Shown here piece by piece: positions 1-12,601 of a stretch of DNA of 64,000 nucleotides (position 1 is its first letter; each line of letters starts with the position of its first letter). Where the stretch lies: contig NZ_LQIW01000050.1 of NCBI RefSeq assembly GCF_001500025.1, positions 124,001-188,000 of the forward strand, given 5' to 3'. The translations under genes and the position numbers were made by a program. The notes under the pieces were generated by a model, which made no database searches, had not been told where the DNA came from, and was given only the letters and a program-made list of their open reading frames with translations. Source of the DNA: Mycobacterium sp. IS-1590 (GTDB lineage Bacteria > Actinomycetota > Actinomycetes > Mycobacteriales > Mycobacteriaceae).

Positions 1-1181
1 TCGGCGTTTCCGCCAGCACCGCCGTCACCACCGTTGGAGAGGACGGTCCCGCCGTCGCCGCCGCTGCCGCCGTTTCCGGCGGAAGTGGTGCCAGTGCCGC
101 CCTGGGTGGCTGTTGCATCGCCACCAACGCCACCATTACGGCCGTTGCCGAAAATGACACCACTGTTGCCAGCGTTCCCGCCGTCGGCGCCATCGGCCCT
201 GCCCGTGTCCGTATCGGCGTCACCGGCGTCGCCGCCCGCACCGCCACTACCGATGTAGTCCGCGTCGCCGCCGTCGCCGCCTTCGCCGGACTCGGCCACG
301 CCGGCCGGGGTCTCGGCATCGCCGCCCGTGCCGCCGTCGCCGCCCCCCGTACCGCCGGTGCCGCCATCGCCTGCGTCGCCGCCGGTGGCATCGTTGCCTC
401 CGACAGCCGTTGCGTCGCCGCCGTCGCCACCGTCGCCGCCGACGCCGACGTAGCCGCCCGTGCCACCCTGGCCACCCTGGCCGCCCTCGGCGTTGCTGTC
501 GGCGTCAAGGATGCCGCCGTCGAGGTCAAGGACGACGCCGCCGGGATTGTCGTCGCCGCCGCCGTTACCGCCGCCGCCGCCGCTACCGATCACGCCACCG
601 TTGCCGCCGTCACCGCCGTTCTCCGCGGCCCTGGTCTGCGTCGTTACGCCTCCTACCGTGACGTAAGCCGCGTCGCGTCCGTTGCCGCCCTGGCCACCGT
701 TACCGAAGAAGCCGGCGTTGCCGCCGTTGCCGGGTCTGGAAAGGACGTCCGCAAGCGAGTCGGTGGGGCTGTAGCCGTCGCCGCCGCTACCGAACAGCCA
801 GCCGCCGTCTTCGCCATCAGGGGACAGGCTCGTGCCGTCAGCACCGTTGCCGATCGCCCCGAACGTGAACACCTTGACCAGCGGGTTGTCCAGGAAAGGA
901 TCGAATGCGTTGATGAAGGGCGCCGGATCGAACGCACCGTTCCGACTGAAATCGGCACCCTCACCTATGCCGAGGCCGAGGAAGTCAGTCGGCAAGAAAT
1001 TGCACGGTACGAGTGAGCAGACGTCGGCTTCGTCCTGCGCTTGCGCAGTTCCGATCGACCCGAAGCCGACAAACGCGGCGGTCATCGCCCCGCCCAGCAT
1101 TGCACCGCCGACAGCACGCCGTGCGACCGCACCTCGCTCTAAGGCTGCGCGGTGGTTACCGCCAGCTGATTTCCTGGACAT
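1..1181 (-). CDS. Secreted PGRS-like glycine-rich protein, C-terminus beyond the left edge
   Basis: Reading the minus strand from an ATG at 1181 gives an open frame of 393 codons that leaves the window. AGAAGGGG lies five bases before the ATG. Residues 1-48 form a signal peptide: basic N-terminus, hydrophobic stretch about 24-46, and AQA cleavage near residue 48. Cysteines 55 and 60 follow. Residues about 110-145 carry the phrase GNGADG...GGWLFGSGGDG, which closely resembles the start of PGRS domains in PE_PGRS proteins. The rest is GGxGG repeats rich in Asp and Asn (GGDGGDGGD, GNGG). No PE domain precedes it. By family knowledge, PGRS repeats form cell-surface beta structures and some are proposed to bind calcium; any such role here is inference. 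The codon pattern GGC/GGT-GGC explains the strong GCC periodicity of the plus strand. Confidence 0.85.
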   Translation of the reverse strand, partial: MSRKSAGGNHRAALERGAVARRAVGGAMLGGAMTAAFVGFGSIGTAQAQDEADVCSLVPCNFLPTDFLGLGIGEGADFSRNGAFDPAPFINAFDPFLDNPLVKVFTFGAIGNGADGTSLSPDGEDGGWLFGSGGDGYSPTDSLADVLSRPGNGGNAGFFGNGGQGGNGRDAAYVTVGGVTTQTRAAENGGDGGNGGVIGSGGGGGNGGGDDNPGGVVLDLDGGILDADSNAEGGQGGQGGTGGYVGVGGDGGDGGDATAVGGNDATGGDAGDGGTGGTGGGDGGTGGDAETPAGVAESGEGGDGGDADYIGSGGAGGDAGDADTDTGRADGADGGNAGNSGVIFGNGRNGGVGGDATATQGGTGTTSAGNGGSGGDGGTVLSNGGDGGAGGNA

Positions 1182-1836
1182 ACGTACCCCTTCTGTCGAA
1201 CCTGGATCGGCCGATCCAGTTACCCCAACGCCTCTGACGTCCGTTCGCGAAGCAAGTGGCCGAGTGGCTGGACCTCGTGTTCACTCTCGTCGTCAGCTAA
1301 TCGATGATGTCGATCACAGACATATTGACACCTAGCGCTCGCTTTGCCTAGCAACTTTTAGAATCTCGTGAAAAAAAGCCAAATCAACCGCCCAGTCAAT
1401 TCTGCAAGGGATGCAATATCCGAGGGCGGAAGCGTTTACGGGCGCAACGACCCTTCGCAATCGGCGGGTGACTGCAGCAATCACGATATTGATGCTCGCG
1501 TTGATTCTGTGGGCTGCATACAGCCACGAAAAACCGTATGTGAGCTGGGCTGAATGCCTTAGCGAGTTAACGCCAGAGACATACGTTCCTCGAGCGTGCC
1601 GCCCCTCTATGGCGGTGAGGACGACGGGAATAGCCATTTTGCGAAGAGGCATGGACAAAGGCATTCAAGATCGAGCGCCAGCACCTATCCAGCTAACTTC
1701 AGACTTTAACTGCTTGAGTTAGCAACAGTCTCGTCGGCAACGTTCTGCGAATTGATCTTGTTCTGTACACGCCGATCGACGACTGATTTCGAAGTTTGCT
1801 GCACGGAGAGTCGAACTCCTCTATACGATCGGCCGC
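1182..1836. other. Intergenic stretch, visibly AT-richer than its flanks
   Basis: These 655 bases separate the divergent PGRS-like gene from the next plus-strand gene. The part from about 1320 to 1800 is clearly richer in A and T than the neighbours. It holds one weak plus-strand ORF (1411-1722), listed separately, and an overlapping minus-strand ORF (1332-1664) that I do not support. At 1800-1824 a short sequence resembles the T-arm and 3' end of a tRNA on the minus strand, but no matching 5' half is present. I see no insertion-sequence ends. Confidence 0.6.
1411..1722 (+). CDS. Possible small single-pass membrane protein (weak)
   Basis: The frame encodes 103 residues with one convincing hydrophobic segment at residues about 20-38 (TAAITILMLALILWAAY). 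A hydrophilic C-terminal part with cysteines follows. The ATG at 1411 has a purine-rich GCAAGGG directly before it, too close to act as a normal ribosome binding site; an in-frame GTG at 1468 would drop the first 19 residues. I recognise no family. Base composition and codon use differ from neighbouring genes, so this could be a recently acquired orphan, a decayed gene or chance. The transmembrane segment is the only positive evidence. Confidence 0.25.
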   Translation: MQYPRAEAFTGATTLRNRRVTAAITILMLALILWAAYSHEKPYVSWAECLSELTPETYVPRACRPSMAVRTTGIAILRRGMDKGIQDRAPAPIQLTSDFNCLS

Positions 1837-2352
1837 ATGTCTGAGGCATCGCAGTCTTCACGGGGGTCCATCGTTTCCGTTCTCGCGCTGGTCGTGGCGC
1901 TTGTAGCGTTAGGCGTCGCGGTCTGGGCGTTGGTCAAGGAGCCGGCCTCGACGACCCAGGACAGCGGTTCAGCTGGACCCGCGTCGGTCTTTACTGGTAC
2001 ATCCACCGATGACCCGAAGGCCGCCTCCTGCCAGGCGTTCGACCTCGTTCGGCGTGGGGTTCAGCTGAACACCAACCTGCAACCCCCTGGTGGCCCGCAG
2101 GACGCGACGGGAACTTTGGCGGTGGGTGCAAATGCTCGTTTGTCGCTATACGAGGGCGGGGCGTATCTGCTGGCCCGCCTGCATCCGGATACGCCATCGG
2201 AGTTGGCTGATGCGATCCGCTCGTTCGGCAACCAGCTCATGGACATCGGGGCGCGCTCGATTGCAGGCATCGCGAACGCCGACCCTGACCAAGCAGCCCG
2301 GCTGAAGAATGCCGACGCCACCAGCGGCAAAATCGCTGGTCTCTGCAAGTGA
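1837..2352 (+). CDS. Small membrane-anchored protein, mycobacterial hypothetical
   Basis: The product has 171 residues. A short N-terminus (MSEASQSSRGS) is followed by one transmembrane segment at about residues 11-33, a Ser/Thr/Gly-rich linker, and an extracytoplasmic domain from about residue 62. That domain has a Cys near each end (CQAF early, LCK at the terminus) that could form a disulphide. The topology matches many actinobacterial proteins with an N-terminal anchor and a small exported domain, but I recognise no named family and assign no function. Codon use is typical of the genome, unlike the stretch just upstream. It ends 78 bases before hisD on the same strand. Confidence 0.75.
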   Translation: MSEASQSSRGSIVSVLALVVALVALGVAVWALVKEPASTTQDSGSAGPASVFTGTSTDDPKAASCQAFDLVRRGVQLNTNLQPPGGPQDATGTLAVGANARLSLYEGGAYLLARLHPDTPSELADAIRSFGNQLMDIGARSIAGIANADPDQAARLKNADATSGKIAGLCK

Positions 2353-2430
2353 GCGGCCGCCTCGCCTGACCAGAGGCGCTGCCTTTCGCCGCGGTGATAT
2401 CGATTTGGCCTGTTCTGGGACAATGGCTGT

Positions 2431-5499
<3,069 letters not shown>

Positions 5500-5503
<4 letters not shown>

Positions 5504-6120
5504 CAACCAACGTCGTCATCCTGGACTACGGTTCGGGCAATCTTCGCTCGGCTCAACGAGCCTTGGAGCGCGTCGGTGCCGACGTCACGGTCACCGCCGA
5601 CGCCGACGCCGCACTGAACGCCGACGGGCTTGTGGTACCCGGCGTCGGGGCGTTCGAGGCGTGCATGGCCGGACTGCGCAAGATCGACGGCCCCAAGCTC
5701 ATCGCCGACCGGGTGGCGGCCGGCCGGCCCGTGCTCGGCGTCTGTGTCGGTATGCAGATTCTGTTCTCCCGCGGTGTGGAGTTCGGGGTCGAGACCACCG
5801 GCTGCGGCCAATGGCCCGGTGCCGTGGTGCGACTCGACGCGCCGGTGATCCCGCACATGGGCTGGAACGTGGTCGACGCCCCCGAGGGCAGCACACTGTT
5901 CGCCGGAATGGAGGCGGACACCCGCTTTTATTTCGTGCACTCGTACGCCGCCCAGCAGTGGGAGGGCGATCCGGCGGCGAAACTGACATGGGCCACGCAC
6001 CATGTGCCGTTCCTCGCCGCCGTCGAGGACGGACCACTGTCGGCCACGCAGTTCCACCCGGAGAAGAGCGGCGATGCCGGTGCCGCATTACTCGCTAACT
6101 GGGTGAAGGCATTAGGTTGA
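5500..6120 (+). CDS. hisH: Imidazole glycerol phosphate synthase, glutaminase subunit
   Basis: HisH is a class I glutamine amidotransferase that passes ammonia to HisF. The 206-residue product starts [17 protein letters not shown]. The catalytic triad is visible: Cys82 in GVCVGMQ, and His186 with Glu188 in FHPEKSG. The GTG at 5500 was chosen because it overlaps the hisB stop by four bases and gives the family's usual start; the frame is open further upstream but only as a shadow of hisB. Its partner hisF lies two genes downstream, after hisA and the phosphatase gene. Confidence 0.97.
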
Positions 6121-6158
6121 CCACCGATGAGCGCTCGCGCGAAGAGGAGACCACCACA

Positions 6159-6899
6159 GTGCCGGAACGACTGATTCTTCTTCCCGCCGTCGACGTGGTC
6201 GAGGGCCGCGCTGTGCGCCTGGTGCAGGGCCAGGCAGGCAGCGAGACCGAATACGGCTCTGCGCTGGAGGCCGCGCTGACGTGGCAACGCGACGGCGCGG
6301 AGTGGATCCACCTCGTCGACCTCGACGCCGCGTTCGGCCGGGGCAGCAACCGAGAACTGCTGGCCGAGGTGGTCGGCAAGCTCGACGTGGCAGTCGAGCT
6401 GTCGGGCGGCATCCGTGACGACGAGTCGCTGGCGGCGGCGCTCGCCACCGGCTGTGCGCGGGTGAACCTCGGCACCGCAGCACTGGAGAACCCGCAGTGG
6501 TGCGCCAAGGTCGTCGCCGAACACGGCGAGAAGGTGGCCGTTGGCCTGGACGTGAAGATCGTCGACGGAGACCATCGCCTCCGCGGCCGCGGATGGGAGA
6601 CCGACGGCGGAGACCTCTGGGAGGTCCTGGAACGGCTTGACGGAGAAGGCTGTTCGCGCTTCGTCGTGACCGATGTCACCAAGGACGGCACGCTCAACGG
6701 ACCCAACCTCGAACTGCTCTCGAAGGTGACCGACCGAACGGACGCGCCGGTGATTGCGTCCGGCGGTGTGTCGAGCCTCGACGACCTGCGGGCGATCGCC
6801 ACGCTGACCGATCGTGGTGTCGAAGGGGCGATCGTCGGAAAAGCGTTGTACGCCGGTCGATTCACCCTGCCGGAGGCCCTGGCCGCGGTGGAGCGGTAA
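6159..6899 (+). CDS. hisA: Bifunctional HisA/TrpF-type isomerase (PriA)
   Basis: This (beta-alpha)8 isomerase acts on ProFAR in histidine synthesis. In actinobacteria the family (PriA) also isomerises phosphoribosyl-anthranilate, replacing TrpF; that is established knowledge, and the lack of trpF in the trp cluster here agrees. The 246-residue product has the two catalytic aspartates, Asp12 in [10 protein letters not shown] and Asp176 in [12 protein letters not shown], and the phosphate-binding [12 protein letters not shown] chose the GTG at 6159 because AAGAGGAGA lies about nine bases before it and the protein then begins like mycobacterial PriA. A TTG at 6117 overlapping the hisH stop would add 14 polar residues and is less likely. 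Confidence 0.95.
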   Translation: MPERLILLPAVDVVEGRAVRLVQGQAGSETEYGSALEAALTWQRDGAEWIHLVDLDAAFGRGSNRELLAEVVGKLDVAVELSGGIRDDESLAAALATGCARVNLGTAALENPQWCAKVVAEHGEKVAVGLDVKIVDGDHRLRGRGWETDGGDLWEVLERLDGEGCSRFVVTDVTKDGTLNGPNLELLSKVTDRTDAPVIASGGVSSLDDLRAIATLTDRGVEGAIVGKALYAGRFTLPEALAAVER

Positions 6900-7714
6900 T
6901 GGCCCTGGACGCGGGCGACCTCGACGCCCTGGTCGCCGAGGCCGCGCAGATCCTCGACGACGCAGCGATCCCGTTCGTCGACGGCCACCGCGCGGACTCA
7001 GCGGTGCAGAAGAAGGGCGACGACTTCGCCACCGAGGTGGACCTGGCCATCGAACGTCAGGTCGTCGAGGCATTGACCGCCAGAACCGGAATCGAGGTGC
7101 ACGGCGAGGAATTCGGCGGCGCGGATCTCAAGTCGCCGCTGGTGTGGGTGCTCGATCCGATCGATGGCACCTTCAACTACGCTGCCGGTTCGCCGATGGC
7201 GGCGATCCTGCTGGGCCTGGTGCGTGATGGCGAGCCGGTGGCCGGACTGACCTGGGTGCCCTTCACCAAGGAGCGCTTCACTGCCGTGGTCGGAGGGCCT
7301 CTGCGCTACAACGGAGTCGAGTCGCCCACGCTGGACCGGGCAGCGCTGTCCGACTCGATGGTCGGGGTCAGCACATTCAGCGTCGATTCCCGCGGCAAGG
7401 TGCCGGGACGTTACCGGCTCGCGGTCATCGAGAGCCTCAGCCGCAAGTGCTCACGCATGCGCATGCACGGGGCCACCGGTATCGACCTGGCCTATACGGC
7501 GGCCGCAATCCTCGGTGGCGCAATCAGTTTCGGTGGTCACGTGTGGGACCACGCCGCGGGGGTGGCCTTGATCCGCGCTGTGGGCGGTGTCGTGACCGAC
7601 CTTGCGGGCAACGAGTGGACGGTGGATTGCCCGTCGGCACTCGCCGGCGCCCCCGGTGTGCACGAGGAATTGCTCGATCTGCTTGCCTCTGTCGGCGATC
7701 CCAAGGATTTCTGA
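6899..7714 (+). CDS. impA: Inositol-monophosphatase family phosphatase, probable histidinol-phosphate phosphatase
   Basis: The 271-residue product belongs to the lithium-sensitive phosphatase superfamily. Metal-binding motifs are GEEFGG near residue 66, DPIDGTFNY (Asp86, Asp89) and [11 protein letters not shown] (Asp217). In mycobacteria the gene at this place is called impA, and relatives act as HisN, removing phosphate from histidinol phosphate. Its position inside a his operon whose HisB lacks the phosphatase domain favours the HisN role; action on inositol phosphate cannot be excluded from sequence. The ATG shares one base with the hisA stop, and hisF begins on the last base of this gene. 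Confidence 0.92.
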   Translation: MALDAGDLDALVAEAAQILDDAAIPFVDGHRADSAVQKKGDDFATEVDLAIERQVVEALTARTGIEVHGEEFGGADLKSPLVWVLDPIDGTFNYAAGSPMAAILLGLVRDGEPVAGLTWVPFTKERFTAVVGGPLRYNGVESPTLDRAALSDSMVGVSTFSVDSRGKVPGRYRLAVIESLSRKCSRMRMHGATGIDLAYTAAAILGGAISFGGHVWDHAAGVALIRAVGGVVTDLAGNEWTVDCPSALAGAPGVHEELLDLLASVGDPKDF

Positions 7715-8496
7715 TGTACGGCAAGGATCTGGCGGTGCGGGTGATCCCGTGCCTGGATGTCGACGACGGCCGGGTGGTCAAGGGTGTCAACTTCGCAAAT
7801 CTGCGTGACGCAGGCGATCCCGTCGAACTGGCCGCGGCCTACGACGCCGAGGGCGCCGACGAACTGACGTTCCTCGACGTGACGGCGTCGTCCTCGGGAC
7901 GAGCCACCATGCTCGAGGTCGTGAAACGCACCGCCGAGCAGGTTTTCATCCCGTTGACGGTCGGCGGCGGGGTGCGCTCGGTGGCCGATGTGGACGTCCT
8001 GTTGCGGGCGGGTGCCGACAAGGTGGCGGTCAACACCGCGGCGATCGCCCGCCCAGAACTCCTCGCCGAATTGTCGCGGCAGTTCGGTTCGCAGTGCATC
8101 GTGCTGTCCGTCGACGCCCGCACGGTGCCGCGGGATCAGGAGCCGACGCCGTCGGGGTGGGAGGTCACCACCCATGGTGGGCGTCGGGGGACCGGATTCG
8201 ACGCTGTTGAATGGGCAACGCGGGGCGCCGAACTCGGTGTCGGCGAGATCCTGTTGAATTCGATGGATTTCGACGGGACCAAGGCCGGTTTCGATCTGCC
8301 GATGATCGAGGCGGTTCGCGGTGCCGTGAACGTGCCGGTGATCGCGAGCGGCGGTGCGGGGGCACCCGAGCATTTCGCACCCGCCATCGCCTCGGGGGCC
8401 GATGCGGTGCTGGCGGCCAGCGTGTTCCATTTCCGAGAGCTCACCATCGCGCAGGTGAAGGCGGCGATGGCGGCCGAAGGGATAACCGTTCGATGA
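7714..8496 (+). CDS. hisF: Imidazole glycerol phosphate synthase, cyclase subunit
   Basis: HisF joins PRFAR with ammonia from HisH, giving imidazole-glycerol phosphate and AICAR. The 260-residue barrel has the two catalytic aspartates: Asp15 in [15 protein letters not shown] and Asp134 in VLSVDAR. Phosphate-binding turns [10 protein letters not shown] and [11 protein letters not shown] are in place. The ATG at 7714 overlaps the previous stop by one base and gives the normal start; the open frame further upstream is a shadow of impA. hisI overlaps its end by four bases. Confidence 0.97.
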   Translation: MYGKDLAVRVIPCLDVDDGRVVKGVNFANLRDAGDPVELAAAYDAEGADELTFLDVTASSSGRATMLEVVKRTAEQVFIPLTVGGGVRSVADVDVLLRAGADKVAVNTAAIARPELLAELSRQFGSQCIVLSVDARTVPRDQEPTPSGWEVTTHGGRRGTGFDAVEWATRGAELGVGEILLNSMDFDGTKAGFDLPMIEAVRGAVNVPVIASGGAGAPEHFAPAIASGADAVLAASVFHFRELTIAQVKAAMAAEGITVR

Positions 8497-8837
8497 CGCT
8501 CGATGCAGACATCGCGTCGCGACTCAAACGCGACGCCAACGGGTTGATCACCGCCGTCGTACAGGAGCGCGGCACCGGGCAGGTTCTGATGGTGGCGTGG
8601 ATGGACGATCTCGCGCTGGCCCGCACGCTGGAAACCCGCCGCGCGACCTACTATTCGCGGTCGCGCCAACAGCATTGGATCAAGGGCGAGACGTCGGGCA
8701 ACACTCAATACGTCCACTCGGTGCGGCTCGACTGCGACGGCGACACGGTGCTGCTGGAGGTCGATCAGGTCGGCGGTGCCTGTCACACGGGCGATCACAG
8801 TTGCTTCGATGCGGACCTGTTGATGGGGCCCGCGTGA
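8493..8837 (+). CDS. hisI: Phosphoribosyl-AMP cyclohydrolase
   Basis: HisI opens the adenine ring of PR-AMP using zinc and magnesium. The 114-residue product is the stand-alone cyclohydrolase; the HisE pyrophosphohydrolase is not fused and not in this window. Motifs are [14 protein letters not shown] with the adjoining [12 protein letters not shown], the magnesium site CDGDTV, and the zinc ligands in [12 protein letters not shown]. The ATG at 8493 overlaps the hisF stop by four bases. It is the last histidine gene of the run, and the following hydrolase gene starts inside its stop codon region. Confidence 0.96.
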   Translation: MTLDADIASRLKRDANGLITAVVQERGTGQVLMVAWMDDLALARTLETRRATYYSRSRQQHWIKGETSGNTQYVHSVRLDCDGDTVLLEVDQVGGACHTGDHSCFDADLLMGPA

Positions 8838-9745
8838 CAGAAGCAGATCGTGCCGTCGCCGTCGAGCTAGAGGGATCAGGCATCGAGCCGCCCGTCGACC
8901 CGCGTGTCCGCCGGGCGTTCTGGTGGCTGGAGCGCTTCGCGCCCGGCATCGGGTCGCGGTGGGCAGTCGAACTGTGGTGCACCCCGCCGGTCATGGAGTC
9001 GAACCTGCGCATGCCCCCCGGCGTCAAGCCAGGCGAGCCGATCGAAGCGCGCTGGAATGGTCACCGAGTCGTGGGTGAATCGTGGGGCGAGGGGCCCCCG
9101 GTGTATCTGGTGCACGGCTGGGGCGGGCGGCGCCCGCATCTGGGCACGTTCGTCAAACCGCTCATCGAATCCGGTCACCGGGTGATCGCGTTCGACTTGC
9201 CGAGCCACAACGAGTCCGAAGCGGGCGCACTCAAGCCCGGGCGCACGACGGCCATCGAATGCGCACACGCGGTCGGGGCCATGATCCGCGAACATGGGCC
9301 GGCCCGCGCGGTCGTCGCCCACTCTCTCGGCGCGAACGCAACGACGTTCGCGATCGCCTACGGCGCAAAAGTCGAGCGGCTGGTGTACCTCGCGCCGATG
9401 GGCGAATTCCCGCTCTATCTAGACTATTTCGCCAGACGCCACGGCTTCGGCCCCCGTATCCGCGCCGGACTGCAGCGCGGCCTCGAACGCCGCATCGAGA
9501 TGCCGCTGTACGAAACCAACATGACCGTCGTCGGCGCCCGCACCGGTTACCCGCCGCTGCTGCTCATCCATGATCCGGATGACCCGGACACGCCCTATGA
9601 GACCAGCCAGCGCGTCGTCGCGTCTTGGCCGGGCGCGCAGTTGATGACGACCAAGGGCCTCGGCCGGTTGGCGCATTACCGGATTCTTCGGCATCGGCCG
9701 GCGATCCGCGCGGGCGTCGAGTTCATCGGTCCCGCAACGCCCTAA
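8834..9745 (+). CDS. Alpha/beta hydrolase
   Basis: The 303-residue product has an alpha/beta-hydrolase fold: oxyanion-side HGWGG near residue 96, the nucleophile elbow AHSLGAN (Ser about 160), an acid in [13 protein letters not shown], and a C-terminal [12 protein letters not shown] that supplies the catalytic His. There is no signal peptide or membrane segment, so it is probably cytoplasmic. The GTG start overlaps hisI by four bases, so it is probably transcribed with the his operon, although no histidine-pathway step needs it. From memory, M. tuberculosis has the cation transporter gene chaA at this place. The substrate is unknown. Confidence 0.85.
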   Translation: MTEADRAVAVELEGSGIEPPVDPRVRRAFWWLERFAPGIGSRWAVELWCTPPVMESNLRMPPGVKPGEPIEARWNGHRVVGESWGEGPPVYLVHGWGGRRPHLGTFVKPLIESGHRVIAFDLPSHNESEAGALKPGRTTAIECAHAVGAMIREHGPARAVVAHSLGANATTFAIAYGAKVERLVYLAPMGEFPLYLDYFARRHGFGPRIRAGLQRGLERRIEMPLYETNMTVVGARTGYPPLLLIHDPDDPDTPYETSQRVVASWPGAQLMTTKGLGRLAHYRILRHRPAIRAGVEFIGPATP

Positions 9746-9785
9746 GCGCAGGCGCTTCCGTGACGTATCGGCACCGACTCGCCCA

Positions 9786-10250
9786 CTAGGCCGACTGGCG
9801 CTGACGCAGCACCTCGAGTGCCTTGTCGGCGTGGCTGTCCATGCTGATCTCCGATGCGATCACGGCCAGGATCGTGCGGTCGGTGTCGATCACGAAGGTG
9901 GTCCTCTTGACCGGCATGAACTTGCCGAGCAGGCCGCGCTTCACGCCGAATTGCGTTGCGACGGCGCCGTCGGCATCGGACAGCAGTGGATAGTCGAACC
10001 GCTCCTTGTCGGCGAACTTCGCCTGCTTGTCCACCGCGTCGGTACTGATTCCGACGCGGCTGCCACCGACCGCGGCGAACTCCGCGGCCAGATCGCGGAA
10101 GTGGCAGGCCTCCTTGGTGCACCCCGGCGTCATCGCGGCGGGATAGAAGAACAGCACGATCGGGCCGTCCGCGAGCAACTCACTGAGGCTTCGCACCCTG
10201 CCCGTCTGGTCCGGCAATTCGAACTCGGCAACTCGGTCACCCGTTTTCAT
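9786..10250 (-). CDS. bcpB: Bacterioferritin-comigratory (BCP) type peroxiredoxin
   Basis: The 154-residue protein is an atypical 2-Cys peroxiredoxin that reduces hydroperoxides with thiols from a thioredoxin-type donor. The motif TPGCTKEACHFRD holds the peroxidatic Cys and, five residues later, the usual resolving Cys of the BCP class. The flanking FFYPAA and VGISTDAVDKQAKF are typical. The ATG at 10250 gives the normal MKTGDRVAEFELPDQ start; the frame stays open upstream but only antisense to the trpE leader and gene. It is transcribed away from trpE, as M. tuberculosis bcpB (Rv1608c) is. Confidence 0.93.
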   Translation of the reverse strand: MKTGDRVAEFELPDQTGRVRSLSELLADGPIVLFFYPAAMTPGCTKEACHFRDLAAEFAAVGGSRVGISTDAVDKQAKFADKERFDYPLLSDADGAVATQFGVKRGLLGKFMPVKRTTFVIDTDRTILAVIASEISMDSHADKALEVLRQRQSA

Positions 10251-10373
10251 GGAGGCCACGCTACGCCGCGAAGTGATCGAGTCACCGGCCCGCGCGATCG
10301 TCCAGGCCGACGTTTGGGCTGGTGTCGGGCAGTCGGATCGACCATTGCGTCGGGTTCGAGCACCGACGCACGA

Positions 10374-10388
10374 CGCCGCACTGCGGCG
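10374..10388. promoter_or_regulatory. Perfect short inverted repeat in the trpE leader
   Basis: CGCCGCA and TGCGGCG flank a single C, giving a compact GC-rich hairpin of five to six pairs that ends 19 bases before the trpE GTG. A short frame from a GTG at about 10274 to a TGA at 10403 runs through it and has two separated Trp codons. That is not the run of Trp codons expected of an attenuator leader peptide. The hairpin could influence trpE ribosome access or end weak transcripts; this is inference. Confidence 0.3.
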
Positions 10389-10407
10389 CGTCTGGGACAC
10401 TTGACGC

Positions 10408-11934
10408 GTGCAGACCACGGCCGACCTCGCGATCACCACCTCGCGGGAGGACTTCCGCGCGTTGGCCGCCGAGCATCGCGTGGTGCCGGTGACTCGCAAG
10501 GTCCTCGCCGACAGCGAAACCCCGCTGTCGGCATACCGCAAACTGGCCGCCAACCGGCCGGGGACGTTCCTGCTCGAATCAGCGGAGAACGGCCGCTCGT
10601 GGTCGCGCTGGTCCTTCGTCGGCGCCGGCGCGCCGTCGGCGCTCACTGTCCGTGACGGTGAGGCCGTGTGGTTGGGCACGACGCCGCAGGACGCGCCGCA
10701 AGGTGGCGACCCGCTGCAGGCGCTGCGAGCCACGCTGGAGCTGTTGAAGACGGAGCCGCTGCCGGGCTTACCGCCGTTGTCGAGCGGGCTCGTCGGATTC
10801 TTCGCCTACGACATGGTGCGGCGCCTGGAGAAGCTTCCGTCGTTGGCGGTCGACGATCTCGGCCTTCCGGACATGCTGCTGCTGTTGGCCACCGATATCG
10901 CGGCGGTCGACCATCACGAGGGCACGATCACGCTGATCGCCAACGCGGTCAACTGGAACGGCACCGACGAACGGGTGGACTGGGCGTACGACGACGCGGT
11001 AGCTCGTCTCGACGTGATGACCGCCGCGCTCGGTGAGCACCTGCCGTCGACGGTTGCGACGTTCAGCCGACCCGAGCCGTCGCACCGCGCTCAGCGCACG
11101 CTCGAGGAGTACGAAGCCATCGTCGACAAACTCGTGCGCGACATCGAGGCCGGCGAGGCGTTTCAGGTCGTGCCGTCGCAACGGTTCGAGATGGAGACCG
11201 AGGCCGATCCGCTGGACGTGTACCGCATGTTGCGGGTGACCAACCCCAGTCCGTACATGTATCTGCTCAACGTGCCCAACGCCGCAGGCGGACCGGACTT
11301 CTCGGTTGTCGGCTCCAGCCCGGAAGCGCTGGTCACCGTCAAGGACGGGCGGGCGACAACCCATCCGATCGCGGGCACGCGGTGGCGCGGCGCGACCGAG
11401 GAAGAAGACCTGCTGCTCGAAAAGGAGTTGCAGGCCGACGAGAAGGAACGCGCCGAGCATCTGATGCTCGTCGATCTGGGCCGTAATGATCTGGGCCGGG
11501 TCTGCCGGCCCGGCACGGTGCGCGTCGAGGATTACAGCCACATCGAGCGCTACAGCCACGTGATGCACCTGGTGTCGACGGTGACCGGACTGCTGGCGGA
11601 GGGCAAGACCGCGCTCGACGCCGTGACCGCCTGTTTCCCGGCGGGAACCCTTTCCGGCGCCCCGAAAGTCCGGGCGATGGAGCTGATCGAGGAGGTCGAG
11701 AAGACGCGTCGCGGCCTGTACGGCGGCGTGCTGGGTTATCTCGACTTCGCGGGCAACGCCGACTTCGCGATCGCCATCCGCACCGCACTCATGCGCAACG
11801 GCACCGCGTATGTGCAGGCGGGCGGGGGCGTCGTCGCAGATTCCAACGGGCCATACGAGTACACCGAGGCGGCGAACAAAGCTCGCGCGGTGCTCAACGC
11901 CATCGCCGCCGCCGAGACCCTGACCGAGCCATGA
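10408..11934 (+). CDS. trpE: Anthranilate synthase component I
   Basis: TrpE makes anthranilate from chorismate with ammonia or glutamine (with TrpG). The 508-residue product has the N-terminal regulatory domain with LLESAENG near residue 51, part of the tryptophan feedback site. The chorismate-binding domain shows [21 protein letters not shown], the acidic ETE-like region, [20 protein letters not shown] and [10 protein letters not shown]. No TrpG domain is fused, and no trpG or trpD gene lies in this cluster. The GTG at 10408 is the start. The next gene overlaps its stop by four bases. Confidence 0.97.
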   Translation: MQTTADLAITTSREDFRALAAEHRVVPVTRKVLADSETPLSAYRKLAANRPGTFLLESAENGRSWSRWSFVGAGAPSALTVRDGEAVWLGTTPQDAPQGGDPLQALRATLELLKTEPLPGLPPLSSGLVGFFAYDMVRRLEKLPSLAVDDLGLPDMLLLLATDIAAVDHHEGTITLIANAVNWNGTDERVDWAYDDAVARLDVMTAALGEHLPSTVATFSRPEPSHRAQRTLEEYEAIVDKLVRDIEAGEAFQVVPSQRFEMETEADPLDVYRMLRVTNPSPYMYLLNVPNAAGGPDFSVVGSSPEALVTVKDGRATTHPIAGTRWRGATEEEDLLLEKELQADEKERAEHLMLVDLGRNDLGRVCRPGTVRVEDYSHIERYSHVMHLVSTVTGLLAEGKTALDAVTACFPAGTLSGAPKVRAMELIEEVEKTRRGLYGGVLGYLDFAGNADFAIAIRTALMRNGTAYVQAGGGVVADSNGPYEYTEAANKARAVLNAIAAAETLTEP

Positions 11935-12524
11935 TCAGGGTCGCCCAGCTGGGTCTGGTGCTCGCCGCGGCGGGGCTGTGGGTGGCCTCGCGGATGACGT
12001 GGGTCGAGGTGACCTCGTTCGACGGTCTCGGCGAGCCGAAGACGGTCGCCCTGTCCGGCGGTACCTGGTCGACCGCTCTGATCCCGCTCGCGGTGCTCCT
12101 GCTGGCCGCGGCGGTCGCCGCCCTGGCGGTGCGCGGATGGCCGCTTCGGCTGCTGGCTCTGCTGGTCGCCGCGGCCAGCGCCGGGACCGCCTATCTGGCG
12201 ATCAGCCTGTGGGTCATCCGGGACGTGGCGGTACGTGCCTCCCACATCGCGGACGCGCCTGTGGCGGACCTGGTCGGTACGCAGCGGCATTACGTGGGGG
12301 CGGTGATCACCGTGGTCGCCGCGGCGGTGGCGCTGGCCTGCGCGGTGCTGTTGATGCGGTCTGCGGTGAGTGAGCGGCCCGGTGCGGCCCGGTACTCGCG
12401 ACGCGCCGTCACCCAGGCCGACGAAACCGCAGGCGAGATGTCCGAGCGCGCGATCTGGGACGCCCTCGATGCGGGTTCCGATCCGACGCAGGATGCGACG
12501 AATCCGGACAACAAGGGCCGGTGA
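11931..12524 (+). CDS. Trp-region conserved membrane protein (TIGR02234 type)
   Basis: The 197-residue protein has four hydrophobic segments at about residues 4-22, 48-68, 70-93 and 121-145. A short external loop with a conserved Trp-rich stretch (MTWVEV) lies between the first two, and the cytoplasmic tail is hydrophilic and acidic. This is the Trp-operon-associated membrane protein found between trpE and trpC in actinobacteria (Rv1610 in M. tuberculosis). Its function is unknown; transport of tryptophan or an intermediate is only a guess from context. The ATG overlaps the trpE stop by four bases. Confidence 0.88.
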   Translation: MIRVAQLGLVLAAAGLWVASRMTWVEVTSFDGLGEPKTVALSGGTWSTALIPLAVLLLAAAVAALAVRGWPLRLLALLVAAASAGTAYLAISLWVIRDVAVRASHIADAPVADLVGTQRHYVGAVITVVAAAVALACAVLLMRSAVSERPGAARYSRRAVTQADETAGEMSERAIWDALDAGSDPTQDATNPDNKGR

Positions 12525-12601
12525 TCGGCGGTGTCGTGGTGGCGGCTACCCTTCGTGGTTGAAGATCGTTCGGTGTTTTCGGGGGAAGGGAAGCGGCACT
12601 C

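Noticed and set aside
1-1000. GCC/GCCG periodicity suggesting a simple-sequence DNA repeat
   Set aside because: It is explained fully by Gly-Gly-x codons of the minus-strand PGRS-like gene.
1332-1664. Minus-strand ORF of 110 codons
   Set aside because: It overlaps the plus-strand candidate, has no ribosome binding site, signal or family-like segment, and shows no coding bias.
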